This document shows, in pieces, positions 1 to 8,222 of a DNA stretch of 64,000 bases. Below the pieces are notes generated by a model that was not told where the DNA came from, searched no databases, and worked only from the letters and a program-made list of their open reading frames with translations. Position 1 is the stretch's first letter; every line of letters starts with the position of its first letter. A program made the translations under genes and the position numbers. Source of the DNA: Collinsella aerofaciens (GTDB taxonomy: Bacteria; Actinomycetota; Coriobacteriia; Coriobacteriales; Coriobacteriaceae); NCBI RefSeq assembly GCF_028209625.1, contig NZ_JAQLDU010000007.1:49812-113811 (forward strand), given 5' to 3'.

Positions 1-573
1 GTTGATGTTGGAGAAGGTCTTTTGGTTGGCCGTGATGCTCTGCTTGGCGAGCGCTTCCTGCGAGGCCGAGGAGGTCTGAACGCCCAGGGTAGCGGTGTTA
101 AGCGTTTCGGTGGAAACGCTCAGCGACTCGCCGTCGCTCGTCTTTCCGAATACTGCCGCAGCGTCGTACAGGCAAGTACCAAGCGTGCTGATGTCATCAT
201 CCGTGGAATTGATATCGCCAATGAAGATGTCGGCCTTTTTGTCGCCAAGCACGGAATCAGCAGAAGACGCATCGACGAAGGCAACTTTAAGGCCCATACG
301 GCTTGCAAGGGCGCGGGCAGCGTCGACCGCATACCCCGTGAGCTCGCCGTCGGTGCCCTGCATGGCCTGCGGCGCATCGGAAGTATCGAGGGCGACCGTC
401 AGGGTACCGGGGGTGAACAGGGCATCATCCGACACCGTGGGCGTGACGGTCTCGTACTCGATCTGGTCGATCGTGGGAGTCGTGAACGTAGACAGCGGGT
501 TGAACGCGCATCCGCTCAGACCCAAAACGGCGATGACCGCTGCGGTCCCAGCACCTAACCGAGCCGCGTGCAT
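1..573 (-). CDS. ABC transporter substrate-binding lipoprotein, family 3 (3' part missing)
   Basis: The reading frame is open on the minus strand to the window edge, so the C-terminus lies outside. The N-terminus carries a lipoprotein signal: a short basic stretch, a hydrophobic stretch and a lipobox LSGC about residue 22. The mature part contains GTLTVALDTSDAPQAMQG followed by a GYAVDAARALASRMG-like segment and an AD(I)F(I)GD strand, as in family 3 periplasmic binding proteins for amino acids and similar polar solutes. I chose the ATG at 571-573 because GAGGGG lies 7 nt upstream. An in-frame ATG at 589-591 has a weaker AGGG and is also possible. The ligand cannot be told, and the permease and ATPase genes are not visible here. 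Confidence 0.8.
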   Translation of the reverse strand, partial: MHAARLGAGTAAVIAVLGLSGCAFNPLSTFTTPTIDQIEYETVTPTVSDDALFTPGTLTVALDTSDAPQAMQGTDGELTGYAVDAARALASRMGLKVAFVDASSADSVLGDKKADIFIGDINSTDDDISTLGTCLYDAAAVFGKTSDGESLSVSTETLNTATLGVQTSSASQEALAKQSITANQKTFSNIN

Positions 574-1072
574 CAAGCTGCCCCTCACCATGTCCACTAC
601 CCTGCCTTCTGTGTCGTATACGATCCGTGCGATGCGCGGAATATCAGATTGTTCCCACCAGCTGACCTGGTATTTGACCCCACACTTGCGCACCGGGGTG
701 TTTGCTCGGGAGGCCGCAGCCACCTTCACGACTGGCCCGCTCGCCCGCGAGGCGGTATTGCCCCAAAGAAAGTAGAACGGACGGTGCGGCTTACATCTAG
801 GACGCGCCATGATCGCGCCGCGCGCACGCGGTCGCTTACGTGGATCCCTTTGACCGCGTCTGTCTTGGACTAGGACGGGCATTTCGTCCGTCCGCAACCA
901 CAGCCTGGTAGGAACGTAGCGCATTATAGCTAAGTTCAAGCTAAAGTTTAAGGTTAGGGGCGTCATTCGCATCGCGAGTACAGATTTCGCAGGTCGGAGT
1001 GGGCTATTCGTGCCCCTGTGAAGCCCGGAGCTCCCCTATGGGGAGCTCCGGGGCACCCTTCCTAGGGTGCTG
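574..1072. other. Intergenic region upstream of the lipoprotein gene
   Basis: About 500 bases lack a credible gene. The stretch should hold the leftward promoter of the lipoprotein gene. It contains a perfect 13-bp inverted repeat CCCGGAGCTCCCC/GGGGAGCTCCGGG at 1024-1052 with a 3-base loop, and a second small hairpin GCACCCT/AGGGTGC at 1053-1070 directly before the class A element. Neither is followed by a T-run, so they do not look like ordinary terminators. ORFs crossing this region on the plus strand show no protein-like features. Confidence 0.5.
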
Positions 1073-1289
1073 TGGCCAAAAAATGGCAAATATGAGTACT
1101 GTCACCAATTTAGTAACAGGCAGTTTTAGCCTCTCGGACAGATTTTGCGCTCAGTGTCGCCAACCTGATGCTTAGTTATTCTACATTTGTTTATTATCTT
1201 CTTACTTTATGACGCCTCCGAGTCCTAAATTCCTTGATTTTGCTGTTACTGATTTAGTGACAGTACTCATATTTGCCATATTTTGGCCA
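1073..1289. repeat. Class A inverted-repeat element, copy 1 (MITE-like)
   Basis: The left end TGGCCAAAAAATGGCAAATA and the right end read on the other strand match over 33 bases with one difference. The match then continues more loosely as CTGTCACyAAwTyAGTAACAG to about 48 bases. The interior is AT-richer than its surroundings and has no ORF. Relatives lie at 15638-15865 and 32361-32587; the most conserved part is ATGAGTACTGTyAC. The element sits 35 bases beyond the 3' end of the leftward gene at 1324-2433. No clear target-site duplication is visible. Confidence 0.8.
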
Positions 1290-1323
1290 GGGCATATGAT
1301 TAACCCCCTATTTTCGACGTGAA

Positions 1324-2433
1324 TTAGACCGGCTTAAGCCCAAAACACGCCCGCAGCGTGTTAAGCAACGCCTCTTGCTTCTTCCTGCGGGCATCGACAC
1401 GATTCCGGTACCGCTTTCGCATACGCTGGTGCATGCGCCATGCGAGCGCTTCCATCGCTTCCATGTCACAGAGCATTTCGTTGTTGACCGTCGCGACCTC
1501 GATTCCCATAGTAATCAAGCCCGTGTTGCGCTTTTCATCATGGATACGTCCCCTCCGAGAGGAATGGCCCAGCTCACCGTTGTATTCCAGGTCAAACCGG
1601 GCTGCCTCCTGATATGCATCGCAAACTGCATGGGGCATCCCCGAGATTGCCTGCGCACGGTCATCGAACTCGATCTTGTAGTCGGTCTTAAAAGGTCCGC
1701 AGGCAAACCCGCCATAGGAAAACGGAAGCGAAAACAGGGCGAGCATGATGCACTCCATGGGCGAGAGCAGGTTTTCCGAAAGATAGGGACACAGACGCAG
1801 CAGCTGTTTGGCCACATTCCCCTTGCATGCCGCAAGGTAATCTGCCAGACGATCGGGCATCAGCACCGGCTCGACTTCAAAGTAGCCCACGTCTGCTGGC
1901 TGGTCCTTGTCCTTTGCAAGTTTATTCGTAACAGGCGAGGTGTAGGGAGGCAGATACTTCCCGCGGTCGCTCAGTGAAATCTTAGAGCACAGCTCCTGGG
2001 CCAGGGCAAACGCCTGGATGCAGCCGACCTCACGCGCAACGGCAACACAAAGGGCCTCGGGAGATAGGCTGTACACCCCCGGTTCCACCTCTAGAATCGA
2101 GCCGGCGGGCAACCCGGAACACACGGACCAGCCTACGCCAGGCATGCGGCGGCGCTGCGCCGCAGATCCCACCAACAAGCACAGATCTTCCTGCACCTCG
2201 CCACTTTTGGCTCCAATTCGCACCAAGTCAGGAAGATAGATATCCTCGGTCGAGGGCGACGACGTGCGCAGCACACGGCGCTCTTCATCGGGATTAAGGT
2301 CCTTCCAGCTGATATAGCCCATCTGCCGGCGCTCGGCGCGCATCATGCGAAGCGCCGAGGCACCTGTTAGGATTACGGAAGCCGCTAGCTGTTCGCCTGT
2401 CGGCTCGTTGCGCCGCTCAATCTTCACTGCCAC
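1324..2433 (-). CDS. Hypothetical protein with C-terminal DUF559/Vsr-like nuclease-fold region
   Basis: A 369-residue protein that I do not recognise as a named family over its full length. The C-terminal part has the pattern FDLEYNGELGH (D281, E283) followed by HDEKRNTGLITMGIEVATV (D299). This resembles the D...ExG..H....D..R...L...G strand pattern of DUF559/Vsr-type PD-(D/E)XK nucleases. A basic helix rich in Arg and Lys ends the protein. The GTG at 2431-2433 is chosen as the start because AGGGGTGG lies just upstream and immediately after the comF stop. The longer frame to 2547 would overlap comF by about 100 bases. It may be co-transcribed with comF. Catalytic activity is unproven. Confidence 0.65.
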   Translation of the reverse strand: MAVKIERRNEPTGEQLAASVILTGASALRMMRAERRQMGYISWKDLNPDEERRVLRTSSPSTEDIYLPDLVRIGAKSGEVQEDLCLLVGSAAQRRRMPGVGWSVCSGLPAGSILEVEPGVYSLSPEALCVAVAREVGCIQAFALAQELCSKISLSDRGKYLPPYTSPVTNKLAKDKDQPADVGYFEVEPVLMPDRLADYLAACKGNVAKQLLRLCPYLSENLLSPMECIMLALFSLPFSYGGFACGPFKTDYKIEFDDRAQAISGMPHAVCDAYQEAARFDLEYNGELGHSSRRGRIHDEKRNTGLITMGIEVATVNNEMLCDMEAMEALAWRMHQRMRKRYRNRVDARRKKQEALLNTLRACFGLKPV

Positions 2434-2443
2434 AAAACCACCC

Positions 2444-3250
2444 CTACCAAACACGTGCGATAGCAATGCCATCGACTGCCGCAGCGCCGGCGCGCTTGAG
2501 TTCCGCCGAAGCCGTGGCCATCGTCGCGCCCGTGGTGATAACGTCATCGATCAGCAGCAGGCGGCGGCCGTGCACGTCCTCAACCGTCTCGTACATGCCT
2601 TGGGCACGCTCGCGGCGCTCCTCACGACCGAGTTCGCGCTGGTCGCCATGCCCGTACTTGACGAGAGCATCGAGCAGGGGAACACCCGACAGCTCGCAAA
2701 ATGGGCGCGCAATAGCCTCCATATGATCAAAACCACGCCGCCGAAACGCTGCCGCCGTCGCAGGCACAAACGCCACCGCATCCGCACCGGACAGCACACC
2801 TCCTAAGCGTTCGGGCGCTACGACCTGGGCATGCAGGGCGGTGTCGTAAAGCAGCTCCGCCAGATACGGAGCCAGACGTCGCTCGCCCGCATCCTTGTAC
2901 GCTTTAATGATGCGCGGCAGCGGATGCGCGTAGACGGCGCACGCCAGGCAGCGGTCGAGCGCCTCCGACATTGCCGAGGACGTGCCCTCGACCGAACATT
3001 CAGTGCACAGCAAATCCCCAAACGGGGCGCCGCATCGGGTGCAGCTATGACGTGGGTCGATGAGCGTGAGCGCAGCCAGGCAGTCTTGGCAAATAAGCGC
3101 ACCGGCGCGCTCGCAGCCGGCACATCGTGTTGGCGACAATGCCTCGAGCGCCTCGCGTGCCACCCGCTCGGCAAACGGTAGCAATTCGTCCGCAAACGGT
3201 AGGGCGCCGGCACCCTGCAGACGGCTCAATATGTTCAGATGGCTCTTCAA
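2444..3250 (-). CDS. comF: ComF/GntX-family phosphoribosyltransferase-like protein
   Basis: 268 residues. The N-terminal third has four cysteine pairs (C43/C46, C54/C57, C70/C73, C82/C85), as in the zinc-binding part of ComF. The C-terminus carries the PRPP-binding signature LLLIDDVITTGAT at residues 231-243. ComF proteins are linked to DNA uptake during competence, but many members occur in bacteria of unknown competence, so the role here is open. The start is a TTG at 3248-3250, preceded at 7 nt by GGGAGGG. That Shine-Dalgarno sequence lies in the 3' arm of a 12-bp hairpin (3254-3289). Later in-frame TTG or GTG codons are alternatives. Confidence 0.85.
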   Translation of the reverse strand: MKSHLNILSRLQGAGALPFADELLPFAERVAREALEALSPTRCAGCERAGALICQDCLAALTLIDPRHSCTRCGAPFGDLLCTECSVEGTSSAMSEALDRCLACAVYAHPLPRIIKAYKDAGERRLAPYLAELLYDTALHAQVVAPERLGGVLSGADAVAFVPATAAAFRRRGFDHMEAIARPFCELSGVPLLDALVKYGHGDQRELGREERRERAQGMYETVEDVHGRRLLLIDDVITTGATMATASAELKRAGAAAVDGIAIARVW

Positions 3251-3253
3251 GAC

Positions 3254-3289
3254 ACAACCCTCCCTACGTTCGGTCGCAGGGAGGGTTGT
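3254..3289 (-). promoter_or_regulatory. Hairpin between ricT and comF that includes the comF ribosome binding site
   Basis: ACAACCCTCCCT and AGGGAGGGTTGT form a perfect 12-bp stem with a 12-base loop. On the minus strand the downstream arm contains the GGGAGGG that would serve the comF TTG start. There is no good T-run after the stem (GTGTCTTGAAG), so it is at best a weak terminator for ricT. Sequestration of the comF ribosome binding site is an inference. Confidence 0.5.
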
Positions 3290-3352
3290 TGATTCAGCGC
3301 TATGATACCCCGATGCGCTCGGGGCAAGGCGAGCTAAATCCGCTCGCGGGCG

Positions 3353-5053
3353 TTATTCGCCGGCGGGCGGTTGTGGTGCAGACGAAGACAGGGTCGAGCC
3401 CTCGCCACCATCCTGGCGCGGCTTGCGGGAACGGCGACGGCGACGGCGCTTTTGACCCTGGTCGGCCGAGCCCTCGCCACCGCGATCCTCGCGCGGCTCG
3501 CGCTCGTCGCGAGCCGCGCCACGCGAAGCCTTGGCAGCAGCCCCCCCGCCATCTCCGGGACGGCGGCGCGTGACCTTGACCTCGCCATCCGAGACCTGAT
3601 CGGCCACGGAGGGCACTGAAGGCTTCTGCTGCGCGCCCGAGGAATGGCGACGGCGCGAACGCGGCGCGCGCTCCTCCTCGCCACGTGACTTGCCGCCCTT
3701 GTCGGCAGGCGCGTCGGAGGCCGAGGCGCCCTTGGAAGCGGCACCAGCCTCGCGAGCAGCTGCGGCGCGGAAGGCGTCCTCGCGCTCCTCGCTCGACAGA
3801 TGACGGCGGCGACGTCGTGTGGGGTTCATGCCACCGCCGCGATTCTGCTGCTGGGGCTGTTGAACCTCGCGCTCGCGAGCGCCGTTCTTGCCGGCGGCTG
3901 CGGCCTCGCCGGCATCGGCAGAGCCCGCACGCTTGCGGCGGCGACGGCCGCCAGCGGCCTCCTCGGCCTCAGGCGTTGCGGCATTGCCACGGCCCTTTCC
4001 GCGGCCACGGCTCTCGCCCTGGCTCTGACCGGCGCGAGCATCGGATTCGGCATCGCGACGACGACGCTTGGGCATCGACGTGCCAGCAAGACGGTCGGCG
4101 CTCGACAGGCCATCGCCCACGTCGACGCCGTTCTCGCGGTCGAGCTCCATGAGCGCCAGGCGCATCTCGGGCGACTCGATGCGCTCGAGCACATCGCGCG
4201 TCACGCAGTCGGGGCGGCAATTGCAGCCCTGCTCGGCAGCCTTCTTCTTGCAGCCCTCCGAGCAGGTCATATCGGCCAGGTTGACCTTAAAGACTTTGCC
4301 GTTCTCTAGGCGCAGCACCAGCTGCTCACGCGGCGTGTCATATTCCTGAATACGCGCCTTGCCGAGCGGCGTATCGATGAGCGTCTTCTTTTTGGGCGCG
4401 CGGCTCTTAAAGTCCTTGTAGGCCTCGAACTCGTAGCGCAGGCAGCACATCAGGCGGCCGCACACGCCGCTGATCTTGGACGAGTTGAGCGGCAGGTCCT
4501 GCTCTTTTGCCATGCGGATCGAGACGGGCTCAAACTGTCCGCCAAAGCGCGTGCAACAGAGCTCCTGTCCGCACTGGGCATAGCCGCCCACCAGGCGGGT
4601 CTCGTCGCGCACGCCGATCTGGCGCATGTCGACGCGAATGTGCAGCGTCGAGGAAAGGTCCTTGACGAGCTGACGAAAATCGACGCGCTCCTCGGCCGCA
4701 AAATAGAACACGGCCTTCTCGCCGCCAAACAGGTACTCCACGCCGACCGGCTTCATCTCGAGGTCGAGCTCCTTGACCAGGCGACGGAAATCGACCATGG
4801 CCTCGTCGCCCTGGATGGCCAGATCATCGGCAAGCTGCAGGTCGATGTCGCTCGCCACGCGCAGCACGGGCTTGAGCGGCTGGCCGATCTCGTCCTGCGG
4901 TACCTCGAAGGGATCGGCCGTGACCAGGCCGATCTCGGTTCCGCGCTCGGTGGAGCAGATGGCATAATCGGCCTCGAGGATATCCAAATCCTGCGGGTCG
5001 AACCACAGGTCGCGCGAGGCGTAGGTAAACTTAACGGGTACGACTAACGGCAT
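3353..5053 (-). CDS. ricT: RicT/YaaT-like PSP1-domain protein with long basic tail
   Basis: Residues 1-290 are a PSP1 C-terminal domain protein of the YaaT/RicT type, with the cysteine sets CGQELCC (161-167) and CGRLMCC (198-204). In Bacillus the Ric complex carries Fe-S clusters and tunes RNase Y mRNA processing. A further cysteine cluster (C264, C268, C277, C279, C283) follows. From about residue 310 to 566 the protein is low-complexity, rich in Arg, Gly, Glu and Ala, with blocks such as RRRRR and KRRRRRRSRK, and ends in a Pro/Ser tail. RicT is usually about 270-290 residues. The start overlaps the 3' end of holB by 10 bases and AGGAAGG precedes it. The order tmk-holB-ricT is the same as in Firmicutes. 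Confidence 0.88.
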   Translation of the reverse strand: MPLVVPVKFTYASRDLWFDPQDLDILEADYAICSTERGTEIGLVTADPFEVPQDEIGQPLKPVLRVASDIDLQLADDLAIQGDEAMVDFRRLVKELDLEMKPVGVEYLFGGEKAVFYFAAEERVDFRQLVKDLSSTLHIRVDMRQIGVRDETRLVGGYAQCGQELCCTRFGGQFEPVSIRMAKEQDLPLNSSKISGVCGRLMCCLRYEFEAYKDFKSRAPKKKTLIDTPLGKARIQEYDTPREQLVLRLENGKVFKVNLADMTCSEGCKKKAAEQGCNCRPDCVTRDVLERIESPEMRLALMELDRENGVDVGDGLSSADRLAGTSMPKRRRRDAESDARAGQSQGESRGRGKGRGNAATPEAEEAAGGRRRRKRAGSADAGEAAAAGKNGAREREVQQPQQQNRGGGMNPTRRRRRHLSSEEREDAFRAAAAREAGAASKGASASDAPADKGGKSRGEEERAPRSRRRHSSGAQQKPSVPSVADQVSDGEVKVTRRRPGDGGGAAAKASRGAARDEREPREDRGGEGSADQGQKRRRRRRSRKPRQDGGEGSTLSSSAPQPPAGE

Positions 5054-6171
5054 TTCAGTGCCTTCCTGATATCGAACAGCATGACCTCGATGGCCAGCTG
5101 GGGAGTAACGTTTCTGGCGATGTTGCGCTCGGCGGTTGCGACCGCTTCGAGCGCCTGGGTGGCACCCGCAACATTGGTCGCGGCGGCAAGCCGACCGATC
5201 GTGTCGCGCACATCCTCGTTCACGACGTCGGCCGCCTCATCCTGAAGCGTCAGCAGCACGTCGCGCATGAGCGTCCGCGCGCTCGCCAGCGCTTCCATGA
5301 TACCCGAACGCTCGCGCGCGTTGAGTTCGCGCTTGTTGCGGTCCTCAAGCTGCTTCAATGCTCCACGCGACAGGTAGTCGGCATTTTGCTCGAGCACCTT
5401 TTCCTGCGTGGACTTGACCTCGGCCAACGGCGCCTTGACGGCGACGATGAGCGACTTGGCACGGCTGAGTACATCGGCCTCGTCGGCGGCAATGAGTGAG
5501 TCGATGGCACGGATCATCTGGCGACGGGCGTCCTGGCGCTCGGCGCTCTTGAGGAACTCGATACCACGCGTGGGGCTTCCCGCCACGGCGACGGCCATGC
5601 GGCAGCGCGCGGGATCCTGCCCGGTGGCGCGGCTCACGGCCTGCGCGGCCACGGTGGGAGACACCAGCCGAAACGGCACACACTGGCAGCGGCTCACGAT
5701 GGTGGGCAGCATCACGTCTGCCGAGGTACCCAACAGGATGAACATGACGCCCTCGGGCGGCTCCTCGAGCGTTTTGAGCAGCGCGTTGGCGGTGTTGGCG
5801 CGCAGCTGCTCAGCACGGTCGATGATGTAGACCTTTGCCTTGGCGCGGATGGGCGCCAGCGGCACGTCGTCGAGCAGCTCGCGGGTCTGGGCGATGAGGT
5901 AACCCGTGGCGCTCTCGGGCGTGTAATAGTGCACGTCGGGATGCGTATGTCGAGAGACGCGCACGCAGCTGTCGCATGCGCCGCAGCCGTCCTGCTCGCA
6001 CAGGAAGGCTTGGGCGAGCGCCCACGCGGCGTCGAGCTTGCCCGCGCCGGGCGCGCCCAAAAACAGGTAGGCGTGCGACGCGCGACCGCTAGCGACGGCA
6101 TTGGTCAAAAAGTCGCGCACGCGCTCTTGGGTGTCGAGCCTGGCCAGCAGGCTTGCCTGAGCGGGGGCCAT
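5044..6171 (-). CDS. holB: DNA polymerase III subunit delta'
   Basis: 375 residues of an AAA+ clamp-loader subunit. GAPGAGK (39-45) forms the P-loop, and the zinc-binding cysteines C58, C63, C66 and C69 lie just after it. The sensor segment LLKTLEEPPEG and the arginine-finger-type SRCQ are present. It would load the sliding clamp together with the tau/gamma and delta subunits. The chosen ATG (6169-6171) follows the tmk stop by one base, so translation is coupled. The C-terminal collar part is longer and less conserved, as is usual. Confidence 0.9.
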   Translation of the reverse strand: MAPAQASLLARLDTQERVRDFLTNAVASGRASHAYLFLGAPGAGKLDAAWALAQAFLCEQDGCGACDSCVRVSRHTHPDVHYYTPESATGYLIAQTRELLDDVPLAPIRAKAKVYIIDRAEQLRANTANALLKTLEEPPEGVMFILLGTSADVMLPTIVSRCQCVPFRLVSPTVAAQAVSRATGQDPARCRMAVAVAGSPTRGIEFLKSAERQDARRQMIRAIDSLIAADEADVLSRAKSLIVAVKAPLAEVKSTQEKVLEQNADYLSRGALKQLEDRNKRELNARERSGIMEALASARTLMRDVLLTLQDEAADVVNEDVRDTIGRLAAATNVAGATQALEAVATAERNIARNVTPQLAIEVMLFDIRKALKCR

Positions 6172-6172
6172 G

Positions 6173-6856
6173 TTACTCGGCCTCCTTGGCAAGCGCGGCG
6201 GCAACGGCTTCCTGCGGAATGTCGAGACCATACGCGCGAACCTGCTCGACCGTCTTCTCGAAGACTTCCTCGACGGTCGCAGTGGCGTCGATGAGCTTTA
6301 CGCGGTTTGGCTCCTCGGCAGCGATTGCGCAAAAGCCCTGGTAGACACGCTCCTGGAATGCCACGCCTTTTGCCTCCATGCGATCTGCCGCGCCACGGGC
6401 TGCCATGCGCAGCGCCGCCTGCTCGGGCGCGATGTGATAGACGAGTGTGAGCGCCGGGTGCGTACCCGCGACGGCCAGGTTGTTGGCGTCGCGCACTATC
6501 TGGCGATCGAGGCCATCGGCAAACGCCTGGTAGCAGGTCGTGGAATCGTAGAAGCGATCGCACAGGACCACCTTGCCGGCAGCGAGGGCGGGCGCGATGA
6601 CCTCGTGCACCAGCTGGGCACGCGCAGCCTCGTAGAGCAACAGCTCGCAGGTATCGCCCATCGTCGTGTTGGCAGGGTCGAGCAGCAGGGCGCGAATCTT
6701 TTCGCTGATGGCAGTGCCGCCCGGCTCACGCAGGGTCACAACCTGGTAGCCGGCAAGGTCGAGCGCACGGGCAAGCAGGCGCGCCTGCGTGGACTTGCCG
6801 GCACCGTCGACGCCCTCGAGCGTGATAAAGCTATGTTGAGCAGGCTCAAAAGCCAT
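6173..6856 (-). CDS. tmk: Thymidylate kinase
   Basis: 227 residues. The P-loop GVDGAGKST (15-23) lies after the initial strand FITLE, and the DRF motif (CDRFYDST) and a LID region are recognisable. It phosphorylates dTMP to dTDP for dTTP synthesis. It is the first gene of the leftward tmk-holB-ricT operon, and one base separates it from holB. The length is typical of bacterial Tmk. Confidence 0.95.
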   Translation of the reverse strand: MAFEPAQHSFITLEGVDGAGKSTQARLLARALDLAGYQVVTLREPGGTAISEKIRALLLDPANTTMGDTCELLLYEAARAQLVHEVIAPALAAGKVVLCDRFYDSTTCYQAFADGLDRQIVRDANNLAVAGTHPALTLVYHIAPEQAALRMAARGAADRMEAKGVAFQERVYQGFCAIAAEEPNRVKLIDATATVEEVFEKTVEQVRAYGLDIPQEAVAAALAKEAE

Positions 6857-6961
6857 GGGCGCAGCCCCTTCCTACAAGGCGCGTAAATGCGAGTTATAGC
6901 AACCAAGCCATGATACCCCAGTGCTCGGCACGTCCCCAATGGCTAAAGGCGCCTTTCCAAA

Positions 6962-7026
6962 GTTGCGGTGAAATAGGGACTGATTGAAGCTCTAAGACCG
7001 CCAAACAGTCCCTATTTCACCGCAAC
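6962..7026. repeat. Class D hairpin: 21-bp perfect inverted repeat around GGGAC cores
   Basis: The arms GTTGCGGTGAAATAGGGACT(G) at 6962-6982 and the exact complement at 7006-7026 enclose 23 bases. Each arm contains GGGACTG, and a second small pair GCGGT/ACCGC can form inside. It lies between the divergent tmk and zinc-ribbon genes. The GGGAC core relates it to the hairpins at 8099, 19655, 28708, 32269, 34761, 54677 and 57651. Confidence 0.8.
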
Positions 7027-7053
7027 GTATGATGGGGAATTTTGGATGCTGGG

Positions 7054-7059
7054 TATAAT
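7054..7059 (+). promoter_or_regulatory. Probable -10 element (TATAAT) of the zinc-ribbon protein gene
   Basis: A consensus TATAAT lies 38 bases before the ATG at 7097. No good -35 hexamer is visible at 16-18 bases upstream. The site lies just beyond the class D hairpin. Confidence 0.4.
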
Positions 7060-7096
7060 CGTCGTATTGCATTGAAATGTGGCGAAAGGAGTGGCA

Positions 7097-8080
7097 ATGT
7101 CTCGGTATTGCGCCTCGTGCGGCAAGCTTCTTGAAGATAATGCCAAGTTCTGCACCTCGTGCGGTGCACCCGTTGAGCAAACAGCCGCGAGCGATAGCCA
7201 GCCCGCTTTTGAGCAGACCGGCTCCCTTGATACGCCGCAAGCCAAGGCGGACGACCCCCTCGCCTATAGCCCCGACCCCGCCGCAAGGACCGAGGCCGTC
7301 GAGACCACGCAGCGCATACCCGTCGCGAGCGGCTCGCCCCAACAGCAGCCGGCTCCCGCATACGCGCCCGCTTCGCCACAGACCCCCGCTCCCAAAAAGA
7401 GCGGCACCGGGCCGCTTATCGCCGTTATCGTTGTGCTGGTGGCGATCATCATCGCCCTGGTCATCTTCTTTGCGATCAGACCGTTCGACAACGCCGCCAC
7501 GCAGACGACTGCCGAGGTAGCTAAGCTGCACCATGACGTCGACGACGATGACCTAAAGCCTCTCGGCAATCCCAACAGCCTGTACGACGATGATGACGAT
7601 GACGACGAGGATGGCGGCGAAGCAACGCTCTCCGAGCAGAACCTCTACCGTCGCCTGAGCGAATACTACGACCTGCTCGAAGATCTCGACAGCCAGGTCC
7701 GTGGCTGCGCGCAGAACTTCAACGGCAACTATCTGGAAGAGGATCAAACCACCCGTCAAAATCTCGCCGACGTCGCCGAGCGCACGGAGGACACCATCGA
7801 GCAGTATTACGACATCGTCGAGGACCTGGACGTCCCGACGAGCTCCAAGAACTACAGCTCCTGGAAGGATATCATCGCCCTGTACGACGACCTGGATCAC
7901 CGCATTGACGCAATCTGTGATGCCTGGGAGATCAGCCTGAAATACGCCAAGCCTGCGGACCACAAGAATGAGATCGTGGCGCCGCTGTCGCGCGACAACG
8001 TGGCGGGCACCAATGACAATAAGTACCGCCTAGACTTTGAGGAGCGCTATCCCGGCGCTAAGCCTGTCGAGGTGAACTAG
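7097..8080 (+). CDS. Zinc-ribbon membrane-anchored protein of unknown function
   Basis: 327 residues. The N-terminus (residues 2-26) is a double CxxC zinc ribbon (RYCASCGKLL, KFCTSCGAP). A Pro/Ala/Gln-rich cytoplasmic linker follows, then one transmembrane helix (LIAVIVVLVAIIIALVIFF, about residues 112-130). The outer part is strongly acidic, with a DDDDDDDE run, and then helical. The start at 7097 is supported by GAAAGGAG 6 bases upstream; the longer frame from 7079 has no such site. The zinc_ribbon plus TM plus helical ectodomain layout is common in gut actinobacteria and Firmicutes, but the role is not known. Confidence 0.75.
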   Translation: MSRYCASCGKLLEDNAKFCTSCGAPVEQTAASDSQPAFEQTGSLDTPQAKADDPLAYSPDPAARTEAVETTQRIPVASGSPQQQPAPAYAPASPQTPAPKKSGTGPLIAVIVVLVAIIIALVIFFAIRPFDNAATQTTAEVAKLHHDVDDDDLKPLGNPNSLYDDDDDDDEDGGEATLSEQNLYRRLSEYYDLLEDLDSQVRGCAQNFNGNYLEEDQTTRQNLADVAERTEDTIEQYYDIVEDLDVPTSSKNYSSWKDIIALYDDLDHRIDAICDAWEISLKYAKPADHKNEIVAPLSRDNVAGTNDNKYRLDFEERYPGAKPVEVN

Positions 8081-8098
8081 CGCTTTGTCGTTCCCGAG

Positions 8099-8156
8099 CC
8101 GGCAGTTAGGGACGTTCCTAAACTGCCGGCAGAAAAGGAACGTCCCTAACTGCCGG
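8099..8156. repeat. Class D hairpin: two overlapping inverted units with CTGCCGG stems
   Basis: A 21-bp perfect inverted repeat beginning CCGGCAGTTAGGGACGTTCC. The loop also contains CTGCCGGCAG, so two shorter units can fold separately, each with a CCGGCAG/CTGCCGG stem and a GGGACGTTCCT core. It lies between the convergent zinc-ribbon gene and topA. Confidence 0.8.
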
Positions 8157-8157
8157 T

Positions 8158-8200
8158 CAAAAAAACGAGCGAGGATCGCGGGGTCCTCGCTCGTTTTTTT
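8158..8200. terminator. Bidirectional intrinsic terminator between the zinc-ribbon gene and topA
   Basis: The stem ACGAGCGAGGA/TCCTCGCTCGT (8165-8175 with 8184-8194) is flanked by seven A on the left and seven T on the right. It therefore has a U-run on both strands and can end transcription of both convergent genes. Confidence 0.9.
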
Positions 8201-8222
8201 GGGCAATGTTTCGACTGCGCCG

